Positions 15,435 to 23,735 of a stretch of 64,000 bases of DNA are shown here, one piece after another. The notes under the pieces were generated by a model. The model searched no databases. It was not told the DNA's origin and saw nothing but the letters and a program-made list of their open reading frames with translations. Location: the NCBI RefSeq assembly GCF_003173615.1, contig NZ_QGNA01000007.1, forward strand, positions 178,246 through 242,245. Reading direction: 5' to 3'. Each line of letters begins with the position of its first letter. The stretch's first letter is position 1. The translations under genes were made by a program, and so were the position numbers. The DNA comes from Falsiroseomonas bella (GTDB lineage Bacteria; Pseudomonadota; Alphaproteobacteria; Acetobacterales; Acetobacteraceae).

Positions 15435-16893
15435 CGGCGGTGACCTCCATCCGCGCCGCGGCAACGGCGTCATAGTCGCGCCCGTCATCGGCCAGCGTCA
15501 CCAGCAGGTCGGGATGCAGCATCCGCCAGCGCGCCACGGCCAGGTCGACATAGGCGGGCGCCAGCTCGATCGCGCACACGCGACGGCTGGTGCGCTGGCC
15601 CGCGAGGATGGTGGTGCCGGAGCCGCCGAACGGCTCGAACACCACCTCGCCCTCGTCGGTGTAGGCCCGCATCAGGAACTCCGGCAGCACGACCGGGAAC
15701 ACCGCCGGGTGCTCGGTCTCGATCCCCCGCCCCTTGTGGCGGGTCAGGCGCAGGACGTTGTCGGGGATCCGGAAGTCCTGCACCGGCAGGCCGGCATGCT
15801 GGTATTCCGAGATGGTGCCATCCGCCGCGCGCAGCCCGCTGCCCTTGTTCGGCGTGCCGGCCCATTTGCAGGGCACGATCTTGTTGGCCTGGCGCGACTG
15901 CCGGTTGAAATGAAAGACGAACTCGAAGGCCGGTGCGAGGCGACCGTTCCAGTCGCCCGGCAGGCCGGGCCCCTGATCCCAAGTGTAGAGGCCGAACCGG
16001 CGCCAGCCGCGGGCACGCATCCAGTCGAGCCAGGCCAACCAATAGGGCTGCCATTCATTGTCGCGGTGGATCAGGCCGAGGTTCACCAGCACCTGGCCGT
16101 CGGGTCGCAAGGCGGCGTCGAGATGCTGGAACACGCCCTGCATCAGGGCGTCCCAATCCGTGCCGCCGCCGGTGGTGTAGTCGCGCTGATTCCCATACGG
16201 CGGGGAGGTGAACAGCAGTGAGGCGCGGTCTTCGCCCATCACGCGCGCCATGCTGGCGGCATCCGTGCTGTCGCCGCAAAGCAGGCGATGCTCACCGAGC
16301 AGCCAGAGGTCGCCAGGGCGGGTGACGGCCTGGCGCGGCGGCTCCGGTTCGGCATCGGCGGGGTCCTCCGCCAGCGCCTCCTCCCCATTCGCCGCGCCAG
16401 CCGCACTGCCCTCCTCGGCGGGATCCGCGGACAGAGCCTCGGGCGCGTCGCCGTCGGACGCGGCATCTCCAGCCGCCGCGAGGATGTCCGCCAGTTCCGC
16501 GGCCGAGAACCCGAGTGCGCCAAGGTCGATGTCCGGCACTGCCTGCACCGCGGCCAGCGCATCACGCAGCAGCGCCTGGTCCCAGGTCGCATTCTCTGCG
16601 ATGCGGTTGTCGGCGAGCCGCAGCGCCTCCTTCTGCGCCGCGGAGAGGTGCCGCAGCACGATCACCGGCACCTTCTGGATGCCGAGCGCCGTCGCGGCCT
16701 CGAGCCGGCCATGGCCGGCGATCAGCACGCCGTCCTCATCGACCAGCAGCGGGTTGGTGAAGCCGAAGGCCAGCATGCTGGCCTTGATCTGCTCCAACTG
16801 CTCGGGGCTGTGCACGCGGGCGTTGCCGGCATGCGGGCGCAGCTCCGCCACCGGACGCAGCACAATCTTCGCCGCCATCCAGGGGAGCGTCAT
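15424..16893 (-). CDS. ParB-like domain + DNA methyltransferase (SPPY type)
   Basis: A 489-residue paralogue of the following gene: a ParB-like domain (residues about 5-135, with NARVHSPEQLEQIKASM and VLIAGHGRLEAATALG), an acidic Ala/Glu/Pro linker (about 160-220), then a methyltransferase with LLFTSPPYGNQRDY and FGGSGTTILAGQ. SPPY, not DPPY, points to N4-cytosine or a divergent N6-adenine enzyme. Start is uncertain: ATG 16893 or 16878; neither has a good ribosome site. The 5' leader holds a cluster of GGTTTGCAG repeats. The two methylases probably recognise different sites. Confidence 0.8.
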   Translation of the reverse strand: MTLPWMAAKIVLRPVAELRPHAGNARVHSPEQLEQIKASMLAFGFTNPLLVDEDGVLIAGHGRLEAATALGIQKVPVIVLRHLSAAQKEALRLADNRIAENATWDQALLRDALAAVQAVPDIDLGALGFSAAELADILAAAGDAASDGDAPEALSADPAEEGSAAGAANGEEALAEDPADAEPEPPRQAVTRPGDLWLLGEHRLLCGDSTDAASMARVMGEDRASLLFTSPPYGNQRDYTTGGGTDWDALMQGVFQHLDAALRPDGQVLVNLGLIHRDNEWQPYWLAWLDWMRARGWRRFGLYTWDQGPGLPGDWNGRLAPAFEFVFHFNRQSRQANKIVPCKWAGTPNKGSGLRAADGTISEYQHAGLPVQDFRIPDNVLRLTRHKGRGIETEHPAVFPVVLPEFLMRAYTDEGEVVFEPFGGSGTTILAGQRTSRRVCAIELAPAYVDLAVARWRMLHPDLLVTLADDGRDYDAVAAARMEVTADAA

Positions 16894-16903
16894 GATGCCA
16901 TCC

Positions 16904-16992
16904 GGTTTGCAGGTGGTTTGCAGGACCGCGGGGCGGCGTCGGTTTGCAGCTAACGATCTGAAACGGCTCGGAAAGGCTGCAAACTGCAAACC
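16904..16992. repeat. Cluster of GGTTTGCAG repeats, three direct and two inverted
   Basis: Copies of GGTTTGCAG start at 16904, 16915 and 16941. The reverse complement occurs at 16977-16984 (CTGCAAAC) and 16984-16992 (CTGCAAACC), the last two sharing one base. Five copies within 90 bp, just upstream of the methyltransferase start, look like binding sites for a regulator or iteron-like elements. Confidence 0.7.
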
Positions 16993-17064
16993 ATATTTCC
17001 GGCCTGGCGCTAGCGATGTTGCGCGCTTCCGCCCCCCGCATACGCCAGGCCCAGGAAGGACCCT

Positions 17065-17116
17065 GCGGCTCGCGAGCCACTGTCTCGATGGAGCGACGCT
17101 GTGGCTGGCGAGCCGC
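17065..17116. repeat. Long imperfect inverted repeat
   Basis: GCGGCTCGCGAGCCAC (17065-17080) pairs with GTGGCTGGCGAGCCGC (17101-17116) over 15 of 16 positions, with a 20-nt loop. The left arm is itself palindromic (GGCTCGCGAGCC). It could act as a terminator-like structure for the leftward HTH gene or as a protein-binding site. Confidence 0.5.
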
Positions 17117-17226
17117 GGTGCAGAAGGCTGCACCCGCAATTCATCATCGTGGGGAGAGTCTACGAGATGCGGATTCCGCTCCGCCAGCGGGTGAATTGTA
17201 ACAGCGCGCTCAGCCCGCTCTGCACC

Positions 17227-17466
17227 CTACGCAGAGGTCTGGAGCAGCACGCCACGCCGGCTCTTCTCCGGTGCGAACACGACACCTCCACGCTCGAAGA
17301 GACGTTGGAGCGCGGCGAGGGTGATCGTGGGCAGCATGGTGTGGCCCGCCTCGAACATCTCCAGATCCAACACGGGAATGCGCGTGACGAACGCTACCTC
17401 AGCCGTGTCCAGATCGAGCAGCGTGCGTGCCTCGCGGCACAGCAGCGGCGTCAGGACAGGTTCCAT
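17227..17466 (-). CDS. Small XRE-like HTH protein, 79 aa
   Basis: A 79-residue protein fitting a short XRE-type helix-turn-helix: REARTLLDLDTAEVAFVTRI for the first helices, then VLDLEMFEAGHTML and PTITLAALQRLFERGGVVFA, which matches the usual end of such proteins (a recognition helix followed by LxALQxxLExAGV-F). It likely binds DNA. The repeat cluster downstream in the methyltransferase leader is a possible target; this is speculation. It follows the HU gene by 28 bp. Confidence 0.6.
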   Translation of the reverse strand: MEPVLTPLLCREARTLLDLDTAEVAFVTRIPVLDLEMFEAGHTMLPTITLAALQRLFERGGVVFAPEKSRRGVLLQTSA

Positions 17467-17494
17467 ACCGCCCGCGACCTCCCCCGCGCCCGAA

Positions 17495-17806
17495 TTAGCC
17501 CTTCGCAGCCTTGCGCTTGGCCTTCTTCAGCCCGCCGAGCGCAGCCGCCTTCAGCGCGGGGCTCGCCTTGAACTTCACCGTTGCGCCCGCCTTCACCGCG
17601 ACCTTCTCGCCCGTGCGCGGATTCAGCGCCGTCCGCTTGGCCGTCTCACGCACAGCGAAGGAGCCGAAGTCGGGAATGGTGAACCGCCCGCTGCTGACGA
17701 TCTCGGCGCGGATCGCCTCGATGAGGTCTCCCGCCAGCTTCGCGGAAGCGACGCCCGACAACTCGGACGATTTCGCAATCACATCGGTCAGGAACTTCTT
17801 CGACAT
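17495..17806 (-). CDS. HU-family DNA-binding protein
   Basis: A 103-residue HU/IHF-type protein starting MSKKFLTDVIAKSSELSG, with FTIPDFGSFAVRETAKRTAL and NPRTGEKVAVKAGATVKFKA (the beta-arm containing the conserved RNP-like NPRTGE). The C-terminus is a Lys/Ala-rich tail (GGLKKAKRKAAKG). It bends DNA and may help replication or packaging of the phage. GGGAG is 12 bp before the ATG at 17806. A longer frame to 17839 is open but has no ribosome site. Confidence 0.9.
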   Translation of the reverse strand: MSKKFLTDVIAKSSELSGVASAKLAGDLIEAIRAEIVSSGRFTIPDFGSFAVRETAKRTALNPRTGEKVAVKAGATVKFKASPALKAAALGGLKKAKRKAAKG

Positions 17807-17880
17807 AGACTGGCATCTCCCTGAATGCTCTCCCGCCATAGCGAAGCCTGGGCGGCGTGTCAGCCATCGAGGCTTAGCGG

Positions 17881-18216
17881 CTACAGCGTGTCGCGCGCCC
17901 GCTGCACCGCATCCCGCGTCGCGACCAGTGCGGCCAGGGTGATGCCCGCCTGCTTCACCGCGGCGGCTTCGTCGGGATCGACGTAGGACACCTGTTCCTC
18001 AGCATCGACGACACCCGACGCCAGCTGCTCGTGCAGTTCGTCGAGCCGCGTCCTCACCTCATCGGGATCCGCGCCGGCCTCGCCGAGCCATTCGCCGACG
18101 ATGAGTTCGACCTCACGCGCCATGCGGTTGGGCTGGCCCCCACGCGCCGCCATGGTCTGCAGGCGCACCAGCGCCGCATCGAGAGGGCGCATCGCCGCCC
18201 GCTGCCGTGCTGCCAT
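17881..18216 (-). CDS. Hypothetical phage protein, 111 aa
   Basis: A 111-residue helical protein (MAARQRAAMRPLDAALVRLQ to DAVQRARDTL). A near-perfect AAGGAGG lies just upstream of ATG 18216. Middle segment VELIVGEWLGEAGADPDEVR. No family recognised. Its start faces the perfect LexA-type box at 18253-18267, 37 bp upstream, so transcription from here leftward (through HU, HTH and possibly the methyltransferases) may be SOS-controlled. Confidence 0.55.
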   Translation of the reverse strand: MAARQRAAMRPLDAALVRLQTMAARGGQPNRMAREVELIVGEWLGEAGADPDEVRTRLDELHEQLASGVVDAEEQVSYVDPDEAAAVKQAGITLAALVATRDAVQRARDTL

Positions 18217-18252
18217 CACCGTCCTCCTTCCTGGCCACGGCCCCTCTACCAT

Positions 18253-18267
18253 GTTCTTGTATTGTTC
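18253..18267. promoter_or_regulatory. Perfect alphaproteobacterial LexA (SOS) box, GTTC-N7-GTTC
   Basis: GTTCTTGTATTGTTC matches the alphaproteobacterial LexA consensus (GTTC-N7-GTTC, equal to GAAC-N7-GAAC) at all eight defined bases. It lies in the 74-bp gap between a leftward gene (start 18216) and a rightward one (start 18291), where it could repress both. The box sits in a locally AT-rich patch, as a promoter would. Confidence 0.7.
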
Positions 18268-18290
18268 TCATAGGGGCGATATGCGTCCGC

Positions 18291-18497
18291 ATGCCCGATG
18301 GCGAGCCGCCCCGCCTCCCTCCGCCGTGGCTGAGCGTCTCGACGCTGGCCGCCGCGCGGGCTGCGCGGCGACCTCCCGATCCCTTCACCAGGGTCGACAC
18401 CAGCAAGGCGGTGCACGACGCCATCCTCGCCCATCATCCCGCCCTGCCGTTCACGCTGATCGGCGAGGCCGCCGCCTTCGTGCTCGGCATGGAGTGA
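18291..18497 (+). CDS. Hypothetical protein, 68 aa, next to SOS box
   Basis: A rightward 68-residue frame from ATG 18291 (MPDGEPPRLPPPWLSVSTLA). It has a Pro/Arg-rich start and a folded-looking end: FTRVDTSKAVHDAILAHHPA then PFTLIGEAAAFVLGM. It starts 24 bp downstream of the perfect LexA-type box, which argues that it is real and DNA-damage-inducible. It is convergent with the DUF6456 gene (4 bp between stops). No family recognised. Confidence 0.5.
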   Translation: MPDGEPPRLPPPWLSVSTLAAARAARRPPDPFTRVDTSKAVHDAILAHHPALPFTLIGEAAAFVLGME

Positions 18498-18501
18498 CCC
18501 G

Positions 18502-19053
18502 TCAGGCGGCCCGCTGCCGCGGCACGAGGCCGTAGACCACCGCCAGCACGCCGAGCGCCGCCACCAACATGCCCTGGGCCTGCGCGTGGCCAACGCTGCG
18601 CCCACCCCAGCCCTGGCGCAGCGCCCATTCGCGCACGGAGTGCTCGAGGCCGACGACGTGCCAGGCGCAGGAGCCGGCTGCGCTCTCGAAGCCGCCCAGC
18701 GCCATCATGGCATGCGCGACCTGCTCGCGTGCTGCGACCTGGCGATCGGTGAGGGAATCACCGGAGCCGCCTGGAATGCGGATCAGCGGCATGGCACGCA
18801 GCTGGTCGAGCGCCGCAACGCGGAACTGCCGGCGGAACACGGCGCCTGCATCGTGCATCTCCTGCGTGATGGTACCGTTGGCCAGCATCTGGCCGAGGGT
18901 GTCGACTGTGCGGCGGTGCATGACCGGTAGGCCAGTCTCGGGATCGGCCTCGCGCACGGGTTCGCCGACCTGTCCATGCTGCAGCCGCCACTTGGACGGC
19001 TTCGCCAGATCCTCGCGCGACGTCTGCCGCTTCGTCTTCCGCTTACCGGCCAT
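18502..19053 (-). CDS. DUF6456 domain protein
   Basis: A 183-residue protein. The N-terminus is basic (MAGKRKTKRQTSREDLAKPS). The C-terminal half carries AMMALGGFESAAGSCAWHVV, GLEHSVREWALRQGWGGRSV and AQGMLVAALGVLAVVYG, the defining pattern of DUF6456, found in alphaproteobacterial chromosomal and phage proteins. A strong GGAGGGG precedes ATG 19053. DNA-binding or regulatory function is likely but unproven. It overlaps the upstream small gene by 11 bp. Confidence 0.7.
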   Translation of the reverse strand: MAGKRKTKRQTSREDLAKPSKWRLQHGQVGEPVREADPETGLPVMHRRTVDTLGQMLANGTITQEMHDAGAVFRRQFRVAALDQLRAMPLIRIPGGSGDSLTDRQVAAREQVAHAMMALGGFESAAGSCAWHVVGLEHSVREWALRQGWGGRSVGHAQAQGMLVAALGVLAVVYGLVPRQRAA

Positions 19054-19270
19054 GCTGTCCCCCTCCGTTACGCGGCCCCCAGCGCCGCGTGGCTTCGTTG
19101 ATGACGACCTGGCGCACCCAGTCGTCGGTGATGTCCTCGATCGCCAGCGAGACCACGCCCTGCTCGCGCCAGACGCGGCGGCGCAGGGCTTCCATCTCGG
19201 GGCTGCTCGTCGGGCTGTGCGCAAGGTCGAGGGACGAGCGCGGCGGGCACGGCGCACCAGGCAGCGTCAT
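19043..19270 (-). CDS. Hypothetical protein, 75 aa
   Basis: A 75-residue frame. The C-terminal part (PEMEALRRRVWREQGVVSLA then IEDITDDWVRQVVINEATRR) looks like a folded domain; the N-terminus is Pro/Ser-rich. The ATG overlaps the stop of a still shorter upstream frame as ATGA, and its stop lies 11 bp inside the DUF6456 gene. No family recognised. Confidence 0.5.
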   Translation of the reverse strand: MTLPGAPCPPRSSLDLAHSPTSSPEMEALRRRVWREQGVVSLAIEDITDDWVRQVVINEATRRWGPRNGGGQHGR

Positions 19271-19377
19271 GGCCGCGCCTCCTGCCCTTGCGGATGAAGA
19301 GTCAGGTGACGGGGAGGTGCCGGAGGGAGGGTAACCTGCTGAAAGATATATAAATTCAACTCTTCAATACTATTCAT
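19267..19377 (-). CDS. Possible 36-aa coupled leader gene
   Basis: A short frame from ATG 19377 (MNSIEELNLYIFQQVTLPPA) preceded by GGGGAGAGATAGGG. Its TGA overlaps the next ATG as ATGA, the same coupling used along this operon. It lies in an AT-rich stretch between the primase gene and DUF6456, where a promoter could also be. It may be a leader peptide or an accidental frame. Confidence 0.3.
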   Translation of the reverse strand: MNSIEELNLYIFQQVTLPPAPPRHLTLHPQGQEARP

Positions 19378-19486
19378 CCCTATCTCTCCCCCTCCTTTCG
19401 TACGCGCGCGAGCCTCCCTCTCCCTTCGCGCCCGCGTGAAAGGTTGAAAAGTTGAGCAACTCGGCTTTTCAAGGACTTGCGGGAGG

Positions 19487-21808
19487 TCAGGCGGCTGCAT
19501 CGGTCGACCCTTCAAGGCTGGATGCGAAAGTCAGCCATCCGGTCGGCGGCCCCTTCGTGTTGGGCACCTCCATGAGCTCGATCTGCTTGCTCTCCAGCAG
19601 CAGTGCCACCGCCTCGTCGCGCTCGCGCTTTGTCAGCGACTGCGTCTTCCGCGCGAACTGGCTGCGATTGATCCGACCCGCGGCGCGGATCACCTCGAGC
19701 ACCTTCTTCACGCGACCTTCCGCCGGCGTGTCGGCCACACGCCGATCGGCTTCGCGCAGCATCGTGCTGATGCAGTGCTCGACCAAGGACGCCGCCCAGC
19801 TGACGTCACGGGCCTCGATGACCGGGCTTCCGGGATCGCGGCTGATCGCGACCAGCATGGCCAGCTTCGCCGCGTTCTCGGCGTGTCGGCCGAACAGGGC
19901 CGTGGCGTGCGTGCCGCGATGGGAACGCAGACGATCCGTTGCGTCCCGCCATACCGACGCCATGGCGGCTTCAGCCTCACCTGACAGCGGCACGGTGTAG
20001 GGCCGGATGGCGGCGTTCGGCTCCATGATGGCGGCGAGGTTGCCGCCATAGTCGTGGCCGGCCGCTCCGGCCGCGATCGCCTTCAGTGCGGCGACCAGGT
20101 CGGCGGGAGGATCCATCGGTGCCGGGCGCTCGCTGCGCTCCGGGTAGTCGTCGTCGGTCAGAAACACGAGGAAGCGCGCGAGCGAGCCATCTGCCATCGC
20201 GCCGCCTTCCAGCGCGGCCCAGAACGGTCCTGGCACGGTGACGCCCCACAGGCAGGCACAAGGCTGTTCGATGGTGACGCGCGGCCGCGACTTCTGGTCG
20301 GCGTATTCGGCGCCGATGTAGGGTTCCGCGGCGGAGGTGTAGAGCTTGGTGAGCTCGGACCAGATCGCTGCCTTGTGGAACGGGGCGCGGGGCCCGAGCA
20401 CGAGTTTCACGAACTGACCGAACTCGTCGAGCAGGAACAGCCGCGCCGGATGCAGCTGCAGCGAGGAGAGCAGCCCCGCCGAGGAGGCGAAGTCCTCGCC
20501 GCCGAGATACCGCTCGAGGCCGGCGGCATGCAGCACGCGCTTTGCGCAGCGCCGCGCGTGATCCTTGCCACCGCCGCTGTCCGCGATGCCGATGGCGTAG
20601 ACGTTGCTGCGCAGGTCCGTCGGCGTGCGGTAGCGACGCCCGGCGGCGGCGCCGATGAGGCAGAGCCCGGCGCCCAGCGCGAGGAAGGGCTGCGGGCTGA
20701 CGGCCGTGCTGGTGGCGTAGTCGATGAACATCTTGAGCGCGCCGTCGACCTCGAGGAGTTGAGGTGGCACGCGATAGGGAGGCGGCGCCGGAGCGGGCGA
20801 TGCATTCGTGTTCGCTGCCTTGGCCAGCAAACCTGCTGCGGGGTGCGGCTGCGCCGCGCGTTCGGCCGCCGCGGCATTCAACGTGATCTCCGGTGGCGGC
20901 ACCCAACCGCGGTCGATCGCCATGGCATAGATGCTGCCGGCGCCGATGCTGTGCGGGCGAAGGGCGGCCCAGCGGCGTTCCGGCGTATCGCCTTTGCCCG
21001 ACACCCCTGACTTCGAGGATTGCCGCGACCAGTCGAGCCAGAGCTGCCGGCCCTCCTCGCCGAGCGCGGCCTTGATTGCCGCCCCCATGGTGATCCAGGA
21101 GGCGCCGTCCAGATCCTCATTGGGGATGAACCGCAGGGCGGCCTCGATCGCGGCGAAGGTGCCGCGCGGATCGGACGGGCCCTGCCAGGTGCCCGGCGGC
21201 GCACTGTCGGCCATCAGCGTGCGCGGCCTCCGATCGGCCGGGATCAGGGCGTAGGCGCGGTCGAGCCAGGCGAGAGCCTGCTCCTCGGTGATGGAGGGCA
21301 GCGACGCCAGCGGGACGTCGAGCAAGTTATCTTGCGGCCAGGTGTAAGGCTGGCCGGTGCCGGGATGGATTGCGTGCGCGACGAATTGCTGCCCGCGCGC
21401 CAGCACCTCGAGGGGATGGCGCTTCCGGCCCGCGAAGGTGGCCTCCGCCCGATACACCAGAAGCCGCTTAGGCGCCTGGCCGATGCGCATGCAGGGCGTG
21501 TCGCCCAGCATCTCCGTCGCCAACTCGGTGAGCTGGATCGCCAACGCGGCATCGGTGACGTCGATGTCGAGCCCGACGATGGCACCGCAGGCGATGCCGA
21601 CGCCGCACTCGGGCCAGCGCCGCCAGATGTCGATCTCGAACGGTTTCGACGGACGGTCGGCGTGTCGAGTCCAGTCGGGATAGGGCGTCCACTCCCCACC
21701 ACTGAGGCGCCCCGGCAACTTCGCTCCGGGCATGATGGGAATGACGGCGTAGCCGTTGTCGGCCAGCCGTGCCCCATACTCCGCCATGAAGGAGACCTGC
21801 TCGCTCAT
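19487..21808 (-). CDS. Primase-polymerase with DUF3987-type helicase domain
   Basis: A 773-residue replication protein. Residues about 5-180 form a bifunctional primase/polymerase domain: NGYAVIPIMPGAKLPG, then VGLDIDV with the metal-binding Asp pair, and QQFVAHAIHPGTGQPYTWP. Residues about 215-290 match a primase C-terminal 2 region (WITMGAAIKAALGEEGRQLW). The rest is a DUF3987-like ATPase with GIADSGGGKDHARR as Walker A-like and LFLLDEFGQFV as Walker B. The C-terminal segment (about 700-760) resembles a winged helix. It probably primes and unwinds phage DNA. Its ATG overlaps the DUF6511 stop as ATGA. Confidence 0.85.
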   Translation of the reverse strand: MSEQVSFMAEYGARLADNGYAVIPIMPGAKLPGRLSGGEWTPYPDWTRHADRPSKPFEIDIWRRWPECGVGIACGAIVGLDIDVTDAALAIQLTELATEMLGDTPCMRIGQAPKRLLVYRAEATFAGRKRHPLEVLARGQQFVAHAIHPGTGQPYTWPQDNLLDVPLASLPSITEEQALAWLDRAYALIPADRRPRTLMADSAPPGTWQGPSDPRGTFAAIEAALRFIPNEDLDGASWITMGAAIKAALGEEGRQLWLDWSRQSSKSGVSGKGDTPERRWAALRPHSIGAGSIYAMAIDRGWVPPPEITLNAAAAERAAQPHPAAGLLAKAANTNASPAPAPPPYRVPPQLLEVDGALKMFIDYATSTAVSPQPFLALGAGLCLIGAAAGRRYRTPTDLRSNVYAIGIADSGGGKDHARRCAKRVLHAAGLERYLGGEDFASSAGLLSSLQLHPARLFLLDEFGQFVKLVLGPRAPFHKAAIWSELTKLYTSAAEPYIGAEYADQKSRPRVTIEQPCACLWGVTVPGPFWAALEGGAMADGSLARFLVFLTDDDYPERSERPAPMDPPADLVAALKAIAAGAAGHDYGGNLAAIMEPNAAIRPYTVPLSGEAEAAMASVWRDATDRLRSHRGTHATALFGRHAENAAKLAMLVAISRDPGSPVIEARDVSWAASLVEHCISTMLREADRRVADTPAEGRVKKVLEVIRAAGRINRSQFARKTQSLTKRERDEAVALLLESKQIELMEVPNTKGPPTGWLTFASSLEGSTDAAA

Positions 21809-22155
21809 GCGGGCAGCCCCTGCACCTTATGCAGCGCCTGGCTGATGGCGACCTGCTGTTCGACCAGGCAGTCGACATAGGCGCCGCAGATCGCCTCGAT
21901 GAAGCCGCGCCAGTCCTCCTCGGACCAGCTCGCCATGTCGCTGCGGCCGACCGCCTCGATGAACTCGCCCGCGATCTCCCCGGCCCGGCGCATCGCCGCC
22001 ATCTCCTGGTCGTTGGGGTCAACCATGCGGATCTCCGGCCAGAGGGACAGGCAGGTCAGCGAGCAGGATGGGACGGTCCAATGGACGCGGAGCGGCCGGT
22101 GCGGATGGAACCAATCCCAATGACCGGCAGGGCGCGTGCAGGTGCGGCATCTCAC
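21805..22155 (-). CDS. DUF6511-like small zinc-finger protein
   Basis: A 116-residue protein from a GTG at 22155 that overlaps the helicase stop as GTGA. The first 35 residues carry CRTC and, 24 residues later, CSLTC, a probable zinc site. The helical remainder (MVDPNDQEMAAMRRAGEIAG, then AICGAYVDCLVEQQVAIS) matches what I recall of DUF6511 proteins beside phage primase genes. A shorter form from ATG 22024 would lose the zinc site. Function unknown; the position between helicase and primase suggests a replication accessory. Confidence 0.6.
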   Translation of the reverse strand: MRCRTCTRPAGHWDWFHPHRPLRVHWTVPSCSLTCLSLWPEIRMVDPNDQEMAAMRRAGEIAGEFIEAVGRSDMASWSEEDWRGFIEAICGAYVDCLVEQQVAISQALHKVQGLPA

Positions 22156-23735
22156 ACGAACCTCGTTGCGACGATCTCGGTGTACTGTCCCGCGGCGCGA
22201 AGCTGGATGGCGATCGGCCGGCGCAGGGTGCTGGTGGCTGCCAGCGCCTCATCCACCGTCGCGGGCGGCGGGAGGTTCGCCGCGCGGCGCCGCCACCAGG
22301 ACAGCGCCTTGTCGCGCGGATAGCCGGTATGCTCGAAGCAGACCCATTCGCTATGCGCGGAGATGCCGCAGTCATAGGTGACGCGCAGCGAGGCCGGCTT
22401 GCCTGGCTTCTCGTGCCGGGCGTAGCGGACCCCGGTCACCTCGCACCACGCGGCCTGCTCCTGGATCGACAGCAGCGCGTTCGAGGCGGCCTTTGCGGCG
22501 ACCTTCACCTCGGGCGGCGGGAACTCGTGGTCGCAGGCAATGCAGCGCCGGACGCTGGCATGGTTGATGGTCTGGCACTCGGGGCAGACCTTGATCGGCG
22601 CCTCGCCGTCGCCGGCCGGCTCCTTCTTGCGGCCATCCACCTTGTCGATCGGTCCGTGCCGCGCGGTGTTGCCGGCGAAGTCGAGCACCAGGCAGTCATC
22701 CTTGCCCTCGGCGAGGCGGGTGCCGCGGCCGACCATCTGGACATAGAGGCCGACGCTCTTGGTCGGGCGCAGCAGGGCAATGAGGTCGGTACCCGGCGCG
22801 TCGAAGCCGGTGGTCAGCACGTTGGCATTGGTGACGCAACGCAGCCGTCCCGCCTTGAAGGCCGAGAGGATGCCGTCGCGCTCGGGCGCTGGGGTGTCAC
22901 CGGTGACCGTCTCGCACGCGATGCCATGCTCGCGGATGGCGTCACGGACATGGCGCGCGTGGGCGACGCCGGAGCAGAACACCAGCCAGGAGCCGCGGCC
23001 CTCGCCGTGCTGGACGATCTCCTGCACCGCGGCGCGAGTGACTTCGTCGCGATCGACCGCGGCCTCGAGATCCTTGGCGATGAACTCACCGCCGCGGGTG
23101 CCGACACCGCCGACATCGAGCTGCGTCTCGGTGTGCTTCGGCACCACGGGGCAGAGATAACCCTGCTGGATCATCTCCAGCACCGGCACCTCGAAGGCGA
23201 TGTCGGTGAACAGCCGATCCTTGCCCTCGTGCAGCAACCCGCTGTCGAGGCGGTACGGGGTGGCCGTGAAGCCCACGACTTTGAGCAGCCCGCCATTGAT
23301 GTCGTTCAGCTGGGCGAGGAAGGAGCGGTACATGCCGCTGTCACTGCGGCCGAGGAGATGCGCCTCGTCGATCAGCACCAGGTCGCATTGCTGCACCTGC
23401 CGCGCGTGGCGATGGATCGACTGGATCCCCGCAAAGAGTACCTGGGCGCGAATGTCGCGGCGGGAGAGGCCCGCCGAATAGATGCCAGCCGGCGCCTCGG
23501 GCCAGGCGCGCAGCAGGGCGAGGAAATTTTGCTGGATCAGCTCCTTCACATGGGTGAGGACCAGGACACGGGTGTCGGCGTAGGCAGCGATCGCCTCGCG
23601 GATGAAGCCGCCGATGACGACCGACTTCCCCGTGCCGGTGGGCAGCACGACCAGCGGATTGCCGGTATTGCCGGCGAAATAGTCGTACAGCGCCTCGATG
23701 GCGGCGCGCTGATAGGGGCGCAGGGACAGGCTCAT
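22152..23735 (-). CDS. SF2 DEAD/DEAH-box helicase
   Basis: A 527-residue helicase. Motifs in order: Q-like LRPYQRAAIEAL, Walker A LPTGTGKS (about residues 32-39), LVLTHVKELIQQ, motif II LVLIDEAHLL, motif III GFTATPYR, motif V VLTTGFDAPGTD and motif VI QMVGRGTRL. A C-terminal CPEC...CIAC zinc ribbon (about 385-410) and a basic tail follow. It is the SSL2/RadD-like type common in phages with D-loop or primase-based replication. Start at 23735 overlaps the nuclease gene stop by 4 bp. Confidence 0.9.
   Translation of the reverse strand: MSLSLRPYQRAAIEALYDYFAGNTGNPLVVLPTGTGKSVVIGGFIREAIAAYADTRVLVLTHVKELIQQNFLALLRAWPEAPAGIYSAGLSRRDIRAQVLFAGIQSIHRHARQVQQCDLVLIDEAHLLGRSDSGMYRSFLAQLNDINGGLLKVVGFTATPYRLDSGLLHEGKDRLFTDIAFEVPVLEMIQQGYLCPVVPKHTETQLDVGGVGTRGGEFIAKDLEAAVDRDEVTRAAVQEIVQHGEGRGSWLVFCSGVAHARHVRDAIREHGIACETVTGDTPAPERDGILSAFKAGRLRCVTNANVLTTGFDAPGTDLIALLRPTKSVGLYVQMVGRGTRLAEGKDDCLVLDFAGNTARHGPIDKVDGRKKEPAGDGEAPIKVCPECQTINHASVRRCIACDHEFPPPEVKVAAKAASNALLSIQEQAAWCEVTGVRYARHEKPGKPASLRVTYDCGISAHSEWVCFEHTGYPRDKALSWWRRRAANLPPPATVDEALAATSTLRRPIAIQLRAAGQYTEIVATRFV

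Larger units (their letters stand above)
16894..17226. other. Structured intergenic region of 333 bp
   Basis: No gene is supported here. The left part carries a five-copy GGTTTGCAG repeat cluster (16904-16992) and the middle a near-perfect long inverted repeat (17065-17116). It separates the HTH gene (downstream end) from the methyltransferase pair and probably holds their promoter and control sites. Confidence 0.6.
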
